Both the position numbers and the translations under genes were made by a program. The notes under the pieces were generated by a model. It did no database searches. It was not told the DNA's origin and saw only the letters and a program-made list of their open reading frames with translations. DNA of 17,000 nt. Origin: Clostridia bacterium DTU080 (GTDB lineage: Bacteria; Bacillota; Limnochordia; DTU080). Position 1 is the stretch's first letter, and the number at the start of each line of letters is the position of its first letter. Positions 1 to 7,848 of the stretch are shown piece by piece. Where the stretch lies: positions 9,420-26,419 of the forward strand of contig LFTP01000237.1 in assembly GCA_001513395.1 (NCBI GenBank). Reading direction: 5' to 3'.

Positions 1-566
1 ATAGGCGGCTGTCGGCAAAAATCAAGTTGGATACCGTGACAGCCGATATGAACCGCCTCCATGATTATGTTCGGGCGCTCCTCGCGATATTGAGGCACGG
101 CAAAGCTCAACCGGGACGGATCGAGCCAGCCGTCTTTGCGGATCTCACAAAACTGCGGATGCAAGGTGGCAAAACGTGAGCGGTGAATGCTCCCGGGCGA
201 ATAATGACGGTTCATTGCCAGACGGCCGCACAGGGTCATGCCATGTTCATTTGCATACGACAGCGCGGTCCGGAGTTGGCATTTTTCGCGAAACATGCGG
301 TTTACCGCACGTTGTTGTACGGTCAGCGGTTCAGTATGCGTGTTGAAACCGCGGACCGTCACTCCGGGCATCAAGGTGTGGAATTCGATCACACTGCGTC
401 CGAGTGCCCACACTACATGGCGAATGCCTGCATCCAGATGGGCTTCGAGGCATTCCGCAGCGTCGTTGCCCGTGGGCATGGCATGGGGAAAGTGTCCGAT
501 CCAACAACACACTTCAGCTATGCCCCAAACCGTCCATTGCACGCCCGGTTCGTGTTTTCGGCCCAT
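1..566 (-). CDS. TIM-barrel glycoside-hydrolase-like protein, partial (3' end outside window)
   Basis: A frame on the minus strand is open from an ATG at 566 down to base 1, about 188 codons, and continues beyond the left edge. The start is set by a GGGAGG motif (about 574-580) seven bases upstream. No signal peptide is seen; the protein begins MGRKHEPGVQWTVWGIAEVC. Later parts show a pattern typical of TIM-barrel glycoside hydrolases of the GHL10-like kind: a stretch with RLAMNRHY, then RFATLHPQF, then SFAVPQYREERP, then GIQLDFCRQPP, where the Asp of LDF sits where such barrels often carry an acidic residue on a strand end. The family assignment is from memory of such motifs and the substrate is unknown. 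The gene points away from the ribosomal operon and may belong with the carbohydrate genes further right, though it is not adjacent to them. That it is a real gene is fairly sure; the family is moderately sure. Confidence 0.75.
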   Translation of the reverse strand, partial: MGRKHEPGVQWTVWGIAEVCCWIGHFPHAMPTGNDAAECLEAHLDAGIRHVVWALGRSVIEFHTLMPGVTVRGFNTHTEPLTVQQRAVNRMFREKCQLRTALSYANEHGMTLCGRLAMNRHYSPGSIHRSRFATLHPQFCEIRKDGWLDPSRLSFAVPQYREERPNIIMEAVHIGCHGIQLDFCRQPP

Positions 567-774
567 GGGCTTGCCTCCCGAGACTGAACCTATGGCGTAA
601 CAGTTCCCGTTTCAACGCAGGTGTCCTTTCTTTGGGCCGGTTCGGACAGACTAGTTGATGATGAAGTCAAAAGCGGCATGGCGGCTCGCAGACGTCTTAG
701 ACGAAAAGGAGTCTTGGGATCAAGCCCGAATTCACTATTGTTCTAAAGGTTCATGGCGGGCTCACTCAGAACAG
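567..774. other. divergent intergenic region with no gene seen
   Basis: Between the minus-strand hydrolase-like gene and the rpsF promoter I see no convincing coding frame or RNA gene. The minus-strand promoter must lie here, but I found no pair of hexamers good enough to name. The closest is TTGATC with a TCTAAG-like box on the minus strand, which is weak. Confidence 0.4.
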
Positions 775-803
775 TTGCCCGGATACTCCAATCGTGTTAT
801 ACT
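775..803 (+). promoter_or_regulatory. sigma-A promoter of the rpsF operon (extended -10)
   Basis: TTGCCC (775-780) and TATACT (798-803) are separated by exactly 17 bases, and a TG at 795-796 forms an extended -10 element. Transcription would start near 810, giving a leader of about 60 bases before rpsF. Because this promoter lies inside the longer open frame that begins at 753, it argues that translation cannot start there. Confidence 0.75.
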
Positions 804-809
804 CGGGTG

Positions 810-869
810 AAACCCTGCTCCAGGATCGTGCCTGGGGCCGCATGTCCAGAGGGAGGAGGTGTGCCAGCG
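810..869 (+). promoter_or_regulatory. rpsF leader, candidate S6:S18 autoregulatory RNA
   Basis: The leader can fold into a 7-bp hairpin, CTCCAGG (818-824) with CCTGGGG (831-837, one U-G pair), loop ATCGTG, followed directly by CCG (838-840). An outer stem CCCT (813-816) with AGGG (850-853) would include the start of the ribosome binding site. A hairpin plus a CCG next to an outer stem is the arrangement described for the S6:S18-binding leader found before rpsF in many bacteria, in which the S6-S18 pair represses its own mRNA. The stems are visible; the assignment is inference, since the short outer stem could arise by chance. Confidence 0.45.
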
Positions 870-1163
870 GTGCGTCCTTACGAAGTGGTGACGATATTTA
901 ATCCCGGTCTGGAAAGCGAAGAGGCCTACGACGCTCAGATCGGGCGCTTTGTCTCTCTTGTTACCGATCATGGCGGAGAGATCGTCAACGTCGAGAAATG
1001 GGGTAGGCGGAGGCTCGCCTACGAGATTAAAGGACTGACCGAGGGCTACTACGTGGTGATGCAGTTCAACGCTCAGCCTGCCGTGGCGGCCGAGTTGGAA
1101 CGCGTGTTGAAAATCACCGACACAGTGGTCCGGCACCTGTTGGTTCGGTTGGAGGATAACTAG
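870..1163 (+). CDS. rpsF: 30S ribosomal protein S6
   Basis: S6 sits on the platform of the small ribosomal subunit and pairs with S18. The 97-residue product has the usual family length and begins MRPYEVVTIFNP, the standard S6 start, with the conserved EKWGRRRLAYEI segment at residues 42-53 and GYYVVMQF at 59-66. I chose GTG at 870: it is 10 bases past the AGGAGG at 854-859, lies after the promoter, and gives the canonical N-terminus. A GTG at 861 in the same frame is only one base from that motif. The frame is open back to 753, but that part overlaps the promoter. First gene of the rpsF-ssb-rpsR unit. Confidence 0.96.
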   Translation: MRPYEVVTIFNPGLESEEAYDAQIGRFVSLVTDHGGEIVNVEKWGRRRLAYEIKGLTEGYYVVMQFNAQPAVAAELERVLKITDTVVRHLLVRLEDN

Positions 1164-1200
1164 GCCCCGGGCGTGACTAACACGGGGAGTGTGATTGGGT

Positions 1201-1647
1201 ATGCTAAACAGGATAGTCCTTATCGGGCGACTGGTTTCGGATCCGCAGATGCGTTATACCAGCAGCGGCATACCGGTTGCGAATATGCGAATAGCCGTGG
1301 ACAGGCCTTATACGAATCAACAGGGACAACGCGAAACCGATTTTATCGATATTGTCTGTTGGCGCGGGTTGGCAGAGACTGTAGCCAACAATCTCCACAA
1401 GGGTCGGTTGATCGCAGTCGACGGACGGCTTCAGATAAGGCAATATGAGTGGGAAGGTCAAAGGCGTCAAGCTGCGGAGGTGTACGCGGACACTGTCCGT
1501 TTTTTGGACAGCAAACGGGACTTCGCTGGTTCGCAATCACCGCCGCCGCATGAATCCGAATCCGGCTATTTTACGGATTCGTCCGGGTTTCCGGACTCGC
1601 CGGGGCTCGACGATCCGGGACCGGATGCGGATGATGTCCCCTTCTGA
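1201..1647 (+). CDS. ssb: single-stranded DNA-binding protein
   Basis: SSB coats single-stranded DNA during replication, repair and recombination. The 148-residue product starts MLNRIVLIGRL and carries the OB fold over about residues 1-105, including DFIDIVCWRGLAE and GRLQIRQYEWEGQRR. A low-complexity Pro/Ser/Asp linker follows, then the acidic tip ending DDVPF, which docks partner proteins (the common form is DDDIPF). The start is ATG 1201 by homology. The ribosome binding motif GGGGAG lies at 1184-1189, so spacing is long (11 bases); an in-frame TTG at 1195 would be closer and cannot be excluded. It lies 37 bases after rpsF. Confidence 0.96.
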   Translation: MLNRIVLIGRLVSDPQMRYTSSGIPVANMRIAVDRPYTNQQGQRETDFIDIVCWRGLAETVANNLHKGRLIAVDGRLQIRQYEWEGQRRQAAEVYADTVRFLDSKRDFAGSQSPPPHESESGYFTDSSGFPDSPGLDDPGPDADDVPF

Positions 1648-1690
1648 GATGATCGTTGAGGCTGACGCGGCTCTGTGAGGAGGGCTCGTT

Positions 1691-1918
1691 ATGGCAAGAG
1701 AGCGTGGCAGAAGACGCAGGAAGGTCTGCAGCTTCTGTGTGGATAAGATCGACAGGATCGACTATAAGGAGGTAGGGCGGCTGCGCCGTTTTCTTACTGA
1801 GCGCGGGAAGATCCTTCCTCGTCGTATCTCAGGAAACTGTGCACGTCATCAAAGGCAGCTGACCCTGGCTATCAAGCGGGCGAGGCAATTGGCTATGCTG
1901 CCCTACACCGCTGACTGA
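1691..1918 (+). CDS. rpsR: 30S ribosomal protein S18, cysteine-containing form
   Basis: S18 binds the small subunit together with S6. The product has 75 residues, a very basic N-terminus (MARERGRRRRK), and the core motif DYKEVGRLRRFLTERGKILPRR. It keeps CSFC near residues 13-16 and a second Cys and His in GNCARHQ, the pattern of the zinc-binding (C+) form of S18; many bacteria have lost these residues. The GAGGAGGG motif at 1677-1684 is six bases from the ATG. It closes the rpsF-ssb-rpsR set. Confidence 0.97.
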   Translation: MARERGRRRRKVCSFCVDKIDRIDYKEVGRLRRFLTERGKILPRRISGNCARHQRQLTLAIKRARQLAMLPYTAD

Positions 1919-1986
1919 TCAGTGACGGAAGAGTCCTTTTCCATAAGGAGCGCTGTCGCTGCCTAATATGATTGCGCGCAACGATT

Positions 1987-2018
1987 GTCAAACGGGCTGC
2001 AGTAGCGGCCCGTTTGAC
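1987..2018 (+). terminator. perfect 11-bp stem-loop after rpsR, without U-tract
   Basis: GTCAAACGGGC (1987-1997) and GCCCGTTTGAC (2008-2018) form a perfect stem with a 10-base loop. No run of T follows, so it is not a normal intrinsic terminator. It may be a partial terminator, an mRNA processing or stability element that lowers expression of the downstream gene, or a read-through structure. Confidence 0.45.
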
Positions 2019-2109
2019 GTCTGCGTGAGCTTCCTTGCGCTCCAGGCAGGACAAGGCTCTTGTTTCGAGGAAATGATGGCGAGATAATAATAGCGCGAGG
2101 GGGGGCCGC

Positions 2110-3024
2110 ATGTCCTCTGATCCTGGAGTGCCGACGGGGCGTGAGCGGCTGTTTCTGATTCTGGCCACTCTTATCACCGCCGTCTTGGGCACGATATTCT
2201 CATCAGTACTCGTTTTAGCTCCGGCACCTCTGGCCGTCCTTTTGTATCGCCACGGGTTGCGAACCGGTATTACGACCGCTCTTTTGTCCGGAATCGTCGT
2301 AGGCGGATTGATGCAACATCCAATACCCTTGATACTGATTCTCTTCATGTTGGGTTTGGGGGTTGCTCTAGGAGAGGCATGGCGTGACGGGCTTTCTTTG
2401 CGGCAGACACTGGTCGTGGGATGGGCGGCTGCTTTTTTGGCCTTCGGAGCCTTCTTTTATGTCTCGCGCCTGGTCTTTGGAGTCGATCTGCTCGATGAGA
2501 CTCTGAAGTTGTGGATAGAACAGTTGGATCGGATTGGCACGACGGCCGGTGGGGCCTTGGCTCTCTCAGAAAAAGAGCTGGTCGCCGTGACCGATCATCT
2601 GCGAATGGTATGGCCGGCCATGACCGCCATGTCATCCGCCTTTGTCTGTTTTGTCAACTACTGGATCGCCGGTCGTTGGCTCCAACGCCTGGGAGCGAAG
2701 ATCCCGTGGTTTCCCCCCTTTGGTCTTTGGCGTTTACCCTGGTATTACACCTGGGGTTATATTGCCGGAGTGGGCCTGCCTTTGCTTCCTTGGACTTCGC
2801 AGGCATCTTGGTTGCTTGCCTTGGCCGCCAATTTAGAGATGGTATTTCGTTTTGTATTTGCGATTCAGGGTCTGGCCGTGGTCTGGTTTTATCTTTCCAG
2901 ATGGAATGTTCGCAGATGGGCGGCGATTACGGTCACCGTGCTTTTGACTCTGCTGACACCCTTGATGGTCCTGGTCGGATTATTGGATTCGTGGTTTGAT
3001 CTCAGGCGGCTCGATCTGCTTTAG
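2110..3024 (+). CDS. DUF2232 (YybS-type) polytopic membrane protein
   Basis: A 304-residue, strongly hydrophobic protein with about eight predicted membrane segments, among them residues 15-45, 50-65, 68-90, 100-122, 170-192, 212-240 and 268-292. A hydrophilic loop lies near 128-168. The segment AIQGLAVVWFYLSRWNV and the position between rpsR and rplI are typical of the YybS/DUF2232 family of Firmicutes. Its biochemical role is not established. The start ATG 2110 follows a G-rich ribosome binding site (about 2096-2105). In many Firmicutes gdpP follows this gene; here rplI follows directly after 43 bases. Confidence 0.88.
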   Translation: MSSDPGVPTGRERLFLILATLITAVLGTIFSSVLVLAPAPLAVLLYRHGLRTGITTALLSGIVVGGLMQHPIPLILILFMLGLGVALGEAWRDGLSLRQTLVVGWAAAFLAFGAFFYVSRLVFGVDLLDETLKLWIEQLDRIGTTAGGALALSEKELVAVTDHLRMVWPAMTAMSSAFVCFVNYWIAGRWLQRLGAKIPWFPPFGLWRLPWYYTWGYIAGVGLPLLPWTSQASWLLALAANLEMVFRFVFAIQGLAVVWFYLSRWNVRRWAAITVTVLLTLLTPLMVLVGLLDSWFDLRRLDLL

Positions 3025-3067
3025 AAGATAGTGCATGTCGAAGACAATCATAAACGGAGGGCTGAGC

Positions 3068-3514
3068 ATGCGTGTCATTCTGACTCAAAACGTGGAAAAA
3101 ATCGGTGCGGCCGGCGATGTCGTCAATGTGGCGGACGGCTATGCACGCAACTACCTCATACCGCGCGGTATGGCCGTGCAGGCCACCAAGGCCAATTTGC
3201 GTCGGCTGGAACATGAAAAGGAAATAGCAGGCAAGAAGGCACTAAGAGAGGAAGAAGAAGCCAAGGCTTTGGCTGGGCGTCTGTCCGGAACGACCGTAAC
3301 CATCACGGCGAAAACAGGCGAAGGCGGCCGTCTTTTTGGCTCTGTCACGTCTCAGGATATCGCTGATGCCGTGCAGCGTCAGTTCAACGTAGAACTCGAC
3401 AGAAGACGGATTGATCTTCCGGAACCGATAAAAAACCTGGGTGAGTATACGATTCCCGTCAAGCTTTACCAAGGGGTTAATGCGGAACTCGTGGTGAAAG
3501 TGATTGCGGAGTAG
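3068..3514 (+). CDS. rplI: 50S ribosomal protein L9
   Basis: L9 binds 23S rRNA through its N-domain and extends from the large subunit by a long helix. The 148-residue product has the usual length and begins MRVILTQNVEKIGAAGDVVN, followed by the signature GYARNYLIPRGMA. A charged central helix runs over about residues 45-75, and the C-domain contains GRLFGSVTSQDIADA. The start is ATG 3068, seven bases after GGAGGG; an upstream in-frame ATG at 3035 would add 11 residues not seen in the family. Confidence 0.97.
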   Translation: MRVILTQNVEKIGAAGDVVNVADGYARNYLIPRGMAVQATKANLRRLEHEKEIAGKKALREEEEAKALAGRLSGTTVTITAKTGEGGRLFGSVTSQDIADAVQRQFNVELDRRRIDLPEPIKNLGEYTIPVKLYQGVNAELVVKVIAE

Positions 3515-3522
3515 TGACCCCC

Positions 3523-3547
3523 GGGCCAGCCGGGCTGGCCCGTTTGT
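3523..3547 (+). terminator. hairpin terminator after rplI
   Basis: GGGCCAGC (3523-3530) pairs with GCTGGCCC (3534-3541) around a three-base loop, nine bases after the rplI stop codon, followed by GTTTGT. The stem is strong but the T-run is short, so termination may be incomplete and lonC may receive some read-through. A weaker GGGCT/AGCCC hairpin follows near 3555-3575. Confidence 0.6.
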
Positions 3548-3614
3548 ATCATGGGGGCTACCCTCACAGAAGCCCGTTTGGGAGGAGGGGGCGGTGCCCG
3601 GTGCCGCGTAGTGC

Positions 3615-5657
3615 ATGAGACTGTCATGGTACAAAAGGCGTAAGGCAAAGCCGAAGCTTCGTCGCATGTCATCTTCTGAAAAGCAGCAGCTGACGCGAAG
3701 GGTAGACGCGCTGTACGACGTATTGTCCGGTATCATAGGCACTGATCGGATGGTTTTGAAAGCCGGCAAACTCGATGCCTTGGACATGATGCGTTCCCGG
3801 GATATCTCCGAGCGTGTCTTGGGATTGAAGCGGATCGTCTTCGAGGATCCCACCATCGATGAGCTGGGCGGCGACATCCTTGAGGTGCTGGACGCCATCG
3901 AAGAAGAGCTGGCCGAGATGGTGGCCCGGCGCAGCGTGGAAGACTCTCTCGAGAGGAAAGTGGCCGTTAAGATGCAGGTGCGCCACGAGGATTATCTCAG
4001 GGAGTTGCGGATGCAAGTCCTGCGAGAAGAAAGCGGTCCTGACAATGCTCAGACTCTGCGCAAGTATGCGGAGCTGGAAAAGCTGGATCGTCGGCGCTTG
4101 GCCCGTTCTGCTGCGGAAGTGTTGCGGCCCAGTTCGATCGATGAGGTCGTTGGGCAGCAAAGAGCGATTAAGGCTTTGTTCGCCAAGATCGCCTCACCGT
4201 TTCCACAGCATGTGCTTTTGTACGGTCCACCGGGTGTGGGTAAGACGACGGTCGCCCGTCTGGCATTGGAGTATGCCAAGTCCTTGCCGTTCACTCCTTT
4301 CGATCAAGAGGCCCGCTTTGTGGAGGTAAACGGGGCCACGTTGCGCTGGGATCCCAGGGAGGCCACCAATCCGCTCTTGGGTTCGGTACACGATCCGATC
4401 TATCAGGGAGCGCGGCGTGATCTGGCCGACACCGGAGTGCCTGAGCCGAAGCCCGGTCTGGTCACCGAGGCTCACGGCGGTGTGCTTTTTATCGACGAGA
4501 TCGGTGAGCTCGATCCGATGCTGCAGAGCAAGTTGCTCAAAGTGTTGGAAGACAAACGGGTGCATTTTGAATCGGCCTACTATGATCCGGGGGATCCCAA
4601 TATACCGAAGTACATCCGCAAGCTCTTCGATGAAGGCGCACCGGCGGATTTTCTGTTGATCGGGGCGACGACGCGCGATCCGTCGGAGATCAATATGGCC
4701 TTGCGGTCCAGATGTGCTGAGGTTTTCTTTGAGCCTCTGACTTCGGATCAGGTGATCACCATCGCCAAGAATGCGGCGCAGAAGTTGAACGTGCGATTGG
4801 AGGAGGGCGCCGCCGAGTTGATCAGCAGCTATACCGTGGAAGGACGCAAAGCGACCAGCCTGCTTGCCGATGCCTACGGAATCGCTCTTCAGCGGATCAG
4901 TGGGAACGGTGTTCGGGTCTCTTCGGCAGAGCCGCCCGAGGTGGTCATCAGATGCGAGGATGTCGAGGAAGTGGCTCGCGTCAGCCGTCTGGTGCCCTAT
5001 GCGCCCGTGCGCGCCAGCGATAGGGCGGTTATCGGACGCATCCTCGGCTTGGCCGTGAGCGGTTATCTGGGGTCGGTATTGGAAGTTGAGGCCGTGGCTT
5101 TTCCGGCCGCTCAGAAGGGTAAAGGCGTGTTGCGCTTCAATCAGACGGCGGGATCTATGGCTCAGGATTCGGTCTTTAACGCCACAGCCGTGGTGCGGCT
5201 TTTGACGGGCGAGAATCTGGCCAATTGGGATGTCCACGTCAACGTGGTGGGCGGAGGACGCATCGACGGTCCCTCTGCCGGAGTGGCGGTGGTTATGGCT
5301 GTCACCAGCGCTATCCTGGGATGGCCGATTCGCCAAGATGTGGCCGTGACCGGTGAAGTCTCCATCCAAGGATACGTCAAGCCCGTGGGCGGGATCTACG
5401 AGAAGCTCTTCGGCGCCAAACGGGCGGGAGTCGTCCGGGCCGTAATACCGCGTGACAATCTGGCGGAGATACCGGATGATGTGCCCGGCTTGGAGGTCGT
5501 CTCCGTGTCTCACGTGGAGGATCTGCTGCCGATACTCTTCGAAGGTGAGCCGAAGAATCGCTCGTTGTCTTATCGCCACCAGGTAGCGGCGGCGGATGAA
5601 GCCGCATCGGGGGTGGATCTGTCTTCATTGCCTGTGCGCCGCACTCCGGGAGCTTAG
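3615..5657 (+). CDS. lonC: Lon-family ATP-dependent protease, LonC type
   Basis: This AAA+ serine protease has 680 residues. A soluble N-terminal helical region (about 1-170) includes MVLKAGKLDALDMMRS, RRSVEDSLERKV and the coiled segment QTLRKYAELEKL. The AAA+ module starts near 175 (PSSIDEVVGQQRAIKALFAK), with Walker A GPPGVGKT at 204-211 and Walker B LFIDE ending at D294-E295. The C-terminal Lon protease domain has Ser554 in DGPSAG and Lys597 in GGIYEK, 43 residues apart as in E. coli Lon. There is no N-terminal membrane anchor, unlike Bacillus LonB; LonC is known from a subset of spore formers and is thought to act in sporulation. Such genes are often filed as lonB. The start is uncertain: ATG 3615 is 24 bases past the nearest good ribosome binding site (3581-3590), and upstream GTG codons run into stops. 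ATG 3666 is an alternative. Confidence 0.9.
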   Translation: MRLSWYKRRKAKPKLRRMSSSEKQQLTRRVDALYDVLSGIIGTDRMVLKAGKLDALDMMRSRDISERVLGLKRIVFEDPTIDELGGDILEVLDAIEEELAEMVARRSVEDSLERKVAVKMQVRHEDYLRELRMQVLREESGPDNAQTLRKYAELEKLDRRRLARSAAEVLRPSSIDEVVGQQRAIKALFAKIASPFPQHVLLYGPPGVGKTTVARLALEYAKSLPFTPFDQEARFVEVNGATLRWDPREATNPLLGSVHDPIYQGARRDLADTGVPEPKPGLVTEAHGGVLFIDEIGELDPMLQSKLLKVLEDKRVHFESAYYDPGDPNIPKYIRKLFDEGAPADFLLIGATTRDPSEINMALRSRCAEVFFEPLTSDQVITIAKNAAQKLNVRLEEGAAELISSYTVEGRKATSLLADAYGIALQRISGNGVRVSSAEPPEVVIRCEDVEEVARVSRLVPYAPVRASDRAVIGRILGLAVSGYLGSVLEVEAVAFPAAQKGKGVLRFNQTAGSMAQDSVFNATAVVRLLTGENLANWDVHVNVVGGGRIDGPSAGVAVVMAVTSAILGWPIRQDVAVTGEVSIQGYVKPVGGIYEKLFGAKRAGVVRAVIPRDNLAEIPDDVPGLEVVSVSHVEDLLPILFEGEPKNRSLSYRHQVAAADEAASGVDLSSLPVRRTPGA

Positions 5658-5672
5658 CAAGGAGGGCGAGCA

Positions 5673-6611
5673 GTGTTGCCCATGACGACGATGGCTATTC
5701 ACGGCAAGACACGCGTGGTGGGGGTCTTTGGGGACCCGGTGGAGCATACGCTGTCGCCACCGATGCAAAACAGAGCTTTTGCCGCCATGGGGCTGCCGTA
5801 CGTCTATGTGCCATGGCATGTGTCGGCCGAGTACTTGGCCGATGCGGTAGCCGCCATTCGCGCTCTGCGCCTGAAGGGTGTCAATGTCACCATACCTCAT
5901 AAGGTGGCCGTGTTGGATCTATTGGATGAAGTGACTCCGCAGGCCCGTCTGATCGGTGCCGTCAATACCATTGAGAACCGAAACGGACGTCTGATCGGGC
6001 ATAACACCGATGCTCCGGGATTTTTGCGCTCTCTTGTCGAAGAGACGGGCGTGACCCCCGAAGGGCAGAGATTCTTGCTGTTGGGAGCAGGCGGTGCGGC
6101 GCGTGCCATTGCCGTACAATTGTTGCTGTCGGGAGCCCGCAGCCTGGTGCTGGCCAATCGCAGCTTGGCCCGGGCTCAGCAGCTGTGTCAATTCCTGGAC
6201 GGACTTGTGCCTCAGACTCATGTCGAGGCGATTGCCTTGAATACGCAATCGGAAGAGTTTTTGCAGGCCCTTGTCCATGCGGACGTTTTGGTGAACACTA
6301 CATCGGCGGGCATGTATCCGCATCACAAAGAGCCTCCGTTGGTGTCGGCCGATTTGTTGCGCCGCGAGCTTCTGGTCTGCGACATCGTCTACACGCCTAG
6401 GCGTACGGCGCTTTTGAAAGAGGCGGAACGGGCCGGTTGTCGGGTGTTGTCCGGTTTGGGGATGCTGGCCCATCAGGGAGCTTTGGCCATTGAGATCTGG
6501 ACCGGCAGACAGGCTCCGGTAGAATTGATGAAACAGACCCTGGACGAGGAGTTGGCCAAGCGGGAAAAGGAAATCGATGTATCGGAGGGTGGCTGCAATG
6601 TCAGAGACTAA
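5673..6611 (+). CDS. aroE: shikimate dehydrogenase (NADP+)
   Basis: It reduces 3-dehydroshikimate to shikimate in aromatic amino acid synthesis. Substrate-domain motifs include HTLSPPMQN and GVNVTIPHK with catalytic Lys77, and NTDAPGF with catalytic Asp113. The nucleotide-binding domain has GAGGAARAI and ANRSLARAQ, followed by VNTTSAGMYP and GMLAHQGALAIEIWTG. The start is GTG 5673, six bases after AAGGAGGG and 15 bases after the lonC stop. At 312 residues it is somewhat longer than the usual 270-290, because of a charged C-terminal tail (about 290-312) that overlaps the start of nagA. Placement directly after a Lon protease is unusual for aroE. Confidence 0.94.
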   Translation: MLPMTTMAIHGKTRVVGVFGDPVEHTLSPPMQNRAFAAMGLPYVYVPWHVSAEYLADAVAAIRALRLKGVNVTIPHKVAVLDLLDEVTPQARLIGAVNTIENRNGRLIGHNTDAPGFLRSLVEETGVTPEGQRFLLLGAGGAARAIAVQLLLSGARSLVLANRSLARAQQLCQFLDGLVPQTHVEAIALNTQSEEFLQALVHADVLVNTTSAGMYPHHKEPPLVSADLLRRELLVCDIVYTPRRTALLKEAERAGCRVLSGLGMLAHQGALAIEIWTGRQAPVELMKQTLDEELAKREKEIDVSEGGCNVRD

Positions 6612-7848
6612 CGGACAATCGCGGCAGCATACGGGCGGGGATCTTCTGGTACGTCAGGGACGTCTTTATACACCCGAGGGCTTCATCGACGATGGCAGTG
6701 TGGTGATCAGTGCCGGGCGTATCGTCTTTGCCGGGGCGGACGGTTCCTTGCCGACGAATCTAGAGGTGCCTTGGACCGGAAAGAATGTTCGGGTGACCGA
6801 TCTGCCTGTTATTGAGGCCCGGGACTATATAATCACTCCGGGGTTTATAGACGTTCACATGCACGGCGGAGCAGGTCACGATCTGATGGACGGTCGTTTG
6901 GACTCTTTACAAGAGATGGCTGCGGCCCACGGCAGACACGGCACGACTTCCCTGTTGGCCGGAGCGGTTACCGCGTCCCAGGAGGCGTTGGAGGCCGTGG
7001 CTGAGATGGTCAAGGAAGCCATGGACGTCTCGCGGCAAGTCGAATGGGGCGGCGCACAAGTGCTCGGTTTTCATCTGGAAGGCCCCTACATAAACCTGGA
7101 GAAGGTCGGTGCGCAGAATCCGGCGTATGTCCGCTCGCCTTCAAAAGATGAGATCGAGCGGCTCATGGAGATTTTGGGTTCAGGTTTGCGTATCATTACC
7201 CTGGCACCGGAGGTGCCGGGCGCATTGGAGGTTATCCCCTGGTTGCGCGAGCGGCGAGTGTGCGTCAGCCTCGGCCATACCGCTGCCAGCTACGAGGAGG
7301 CCATGGAGGCCATCGCCGCCGGGGCGGATCATGCCACGCATATTTTCAATGCCATGGGACCCTTGCATCATCGCGATCCCGGCGTGGTCGGCGCGGTCTT
7401 GGCCACTCCTGAAGTGACGGCGGAGCTGATCGCTGACGGTATTCACGTCCATCCCGGTGCCATGCGCGTCGTTTGGAGAGCCAAGGGAAGCAGCCGGATC
7501 TGTTTGGTTACCGACTCCGGTATGGCCATGGATATGCCTGACGGCCGTTATGTACTGGGTGAGTTGCCGGTGGAAGTCAAAGACGGTGTAGCTCGCCTCG
7601 TGGAAGGCGGAGCCTTGGCGAGCAGCACGCTCGGTATGGACCAGGCCGTACGCAACATGGTGGAGCTGGTCGGAGTGCCTTTGGAGGAAGCGCTCAAGAT
7701 GGCCACAGCGGTTCCGGCCCGACAGATAGGCATGAGCGAGCGCAAAGGATCGGTAGAGGTTGGCAAAGACGGCGATCTGTGCTTGTTAGGCCCTGATTTG
7801 TTGTGTCAGAGAACTATCGTGGGAGGTCGGTTATTGCCCCGCGACTGA
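6598..7848 (+). CDS. nagA: N-acetylglucosamine-6-phosphate deacetylase
   Basis: This amidohydrolase converts GlcNAc-6-phosphate to glucosamine-6-phosphate and acetate, in amino-sugar use and cell wall recycling. The 416-residue product shows the metal site HMH (His87, His89) in DVHMHGGAGHD, Glu161 in HLEGPY, His227 in LGHTAA, His248 in HATHIFNAM, and the catalytic Asp306 in VTDSGMAM. The HxH makes it the Bacillus-like rather than the E. coli-like variant, which lacks this pair. The start is ATG 6598, eight bases after GGAGGG; an in-frame ATG at 6577 has no such site. It overlaps aroE by 14 bases, so the two are probably translationally coupled. No nagB is in the window. Confidence 0.94.
   Translation: MSETNGQSRQHTGGDLLVRQGRLYTPEGFIDDGSVVISAGRIVFAGADGSLPTNLEVPWTGKNVRVTDLPVIEARDYIITPGFIDVHMHGGAGHDLMDGRLDSLQEMAAAHGRHGTTSLLAGAVTASQEALEAVAEMVKEAMDVSRQVEWGGAQVLGFHLEGPYINLEKVGAQNPAYVRSPSKDEIERLMEILGSGLRIITLAPEVPGALEVIPWLRERRVCVSLGHTAASYEEAMEAIAAGADHATHIFNAMGPLHHRDPGVVGAVLATPEVTAELIADGIHVHPGAMRVVWRAKGSSRICLVTDSGMAMDMPDGRYVLGELPVEVKDGVARLVEGGALASSTLGMDQAVRNMVELVGVPLEEALKMATAVPARQIGMSERKGSVEVGKDGDLCLLGPDLLCQRTIVGGRLLPRD

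Noticed and set aside
183..658. Three overlapping plus-strand open frames at the left end
   Set aside because: They have no family features and lie mostly opposite the minus-strand hydrolase-like gene, whose start has a good ribosome binding site.
753..869. Longer rpsF starting at ATG 753
   Set aside because: The extra 39 residues have no S6 similarity, and the promoter at 775-803 lies inside them.
4194..5579. A 461-codon open frame on the minus strand across lonC
   Set aside because: It lies entirely opposite a strongly conserved protease gene, has no recognisable domain and is His/Arg/Gln-rich, as expected of an antisense shadow in GC-rich DNA.
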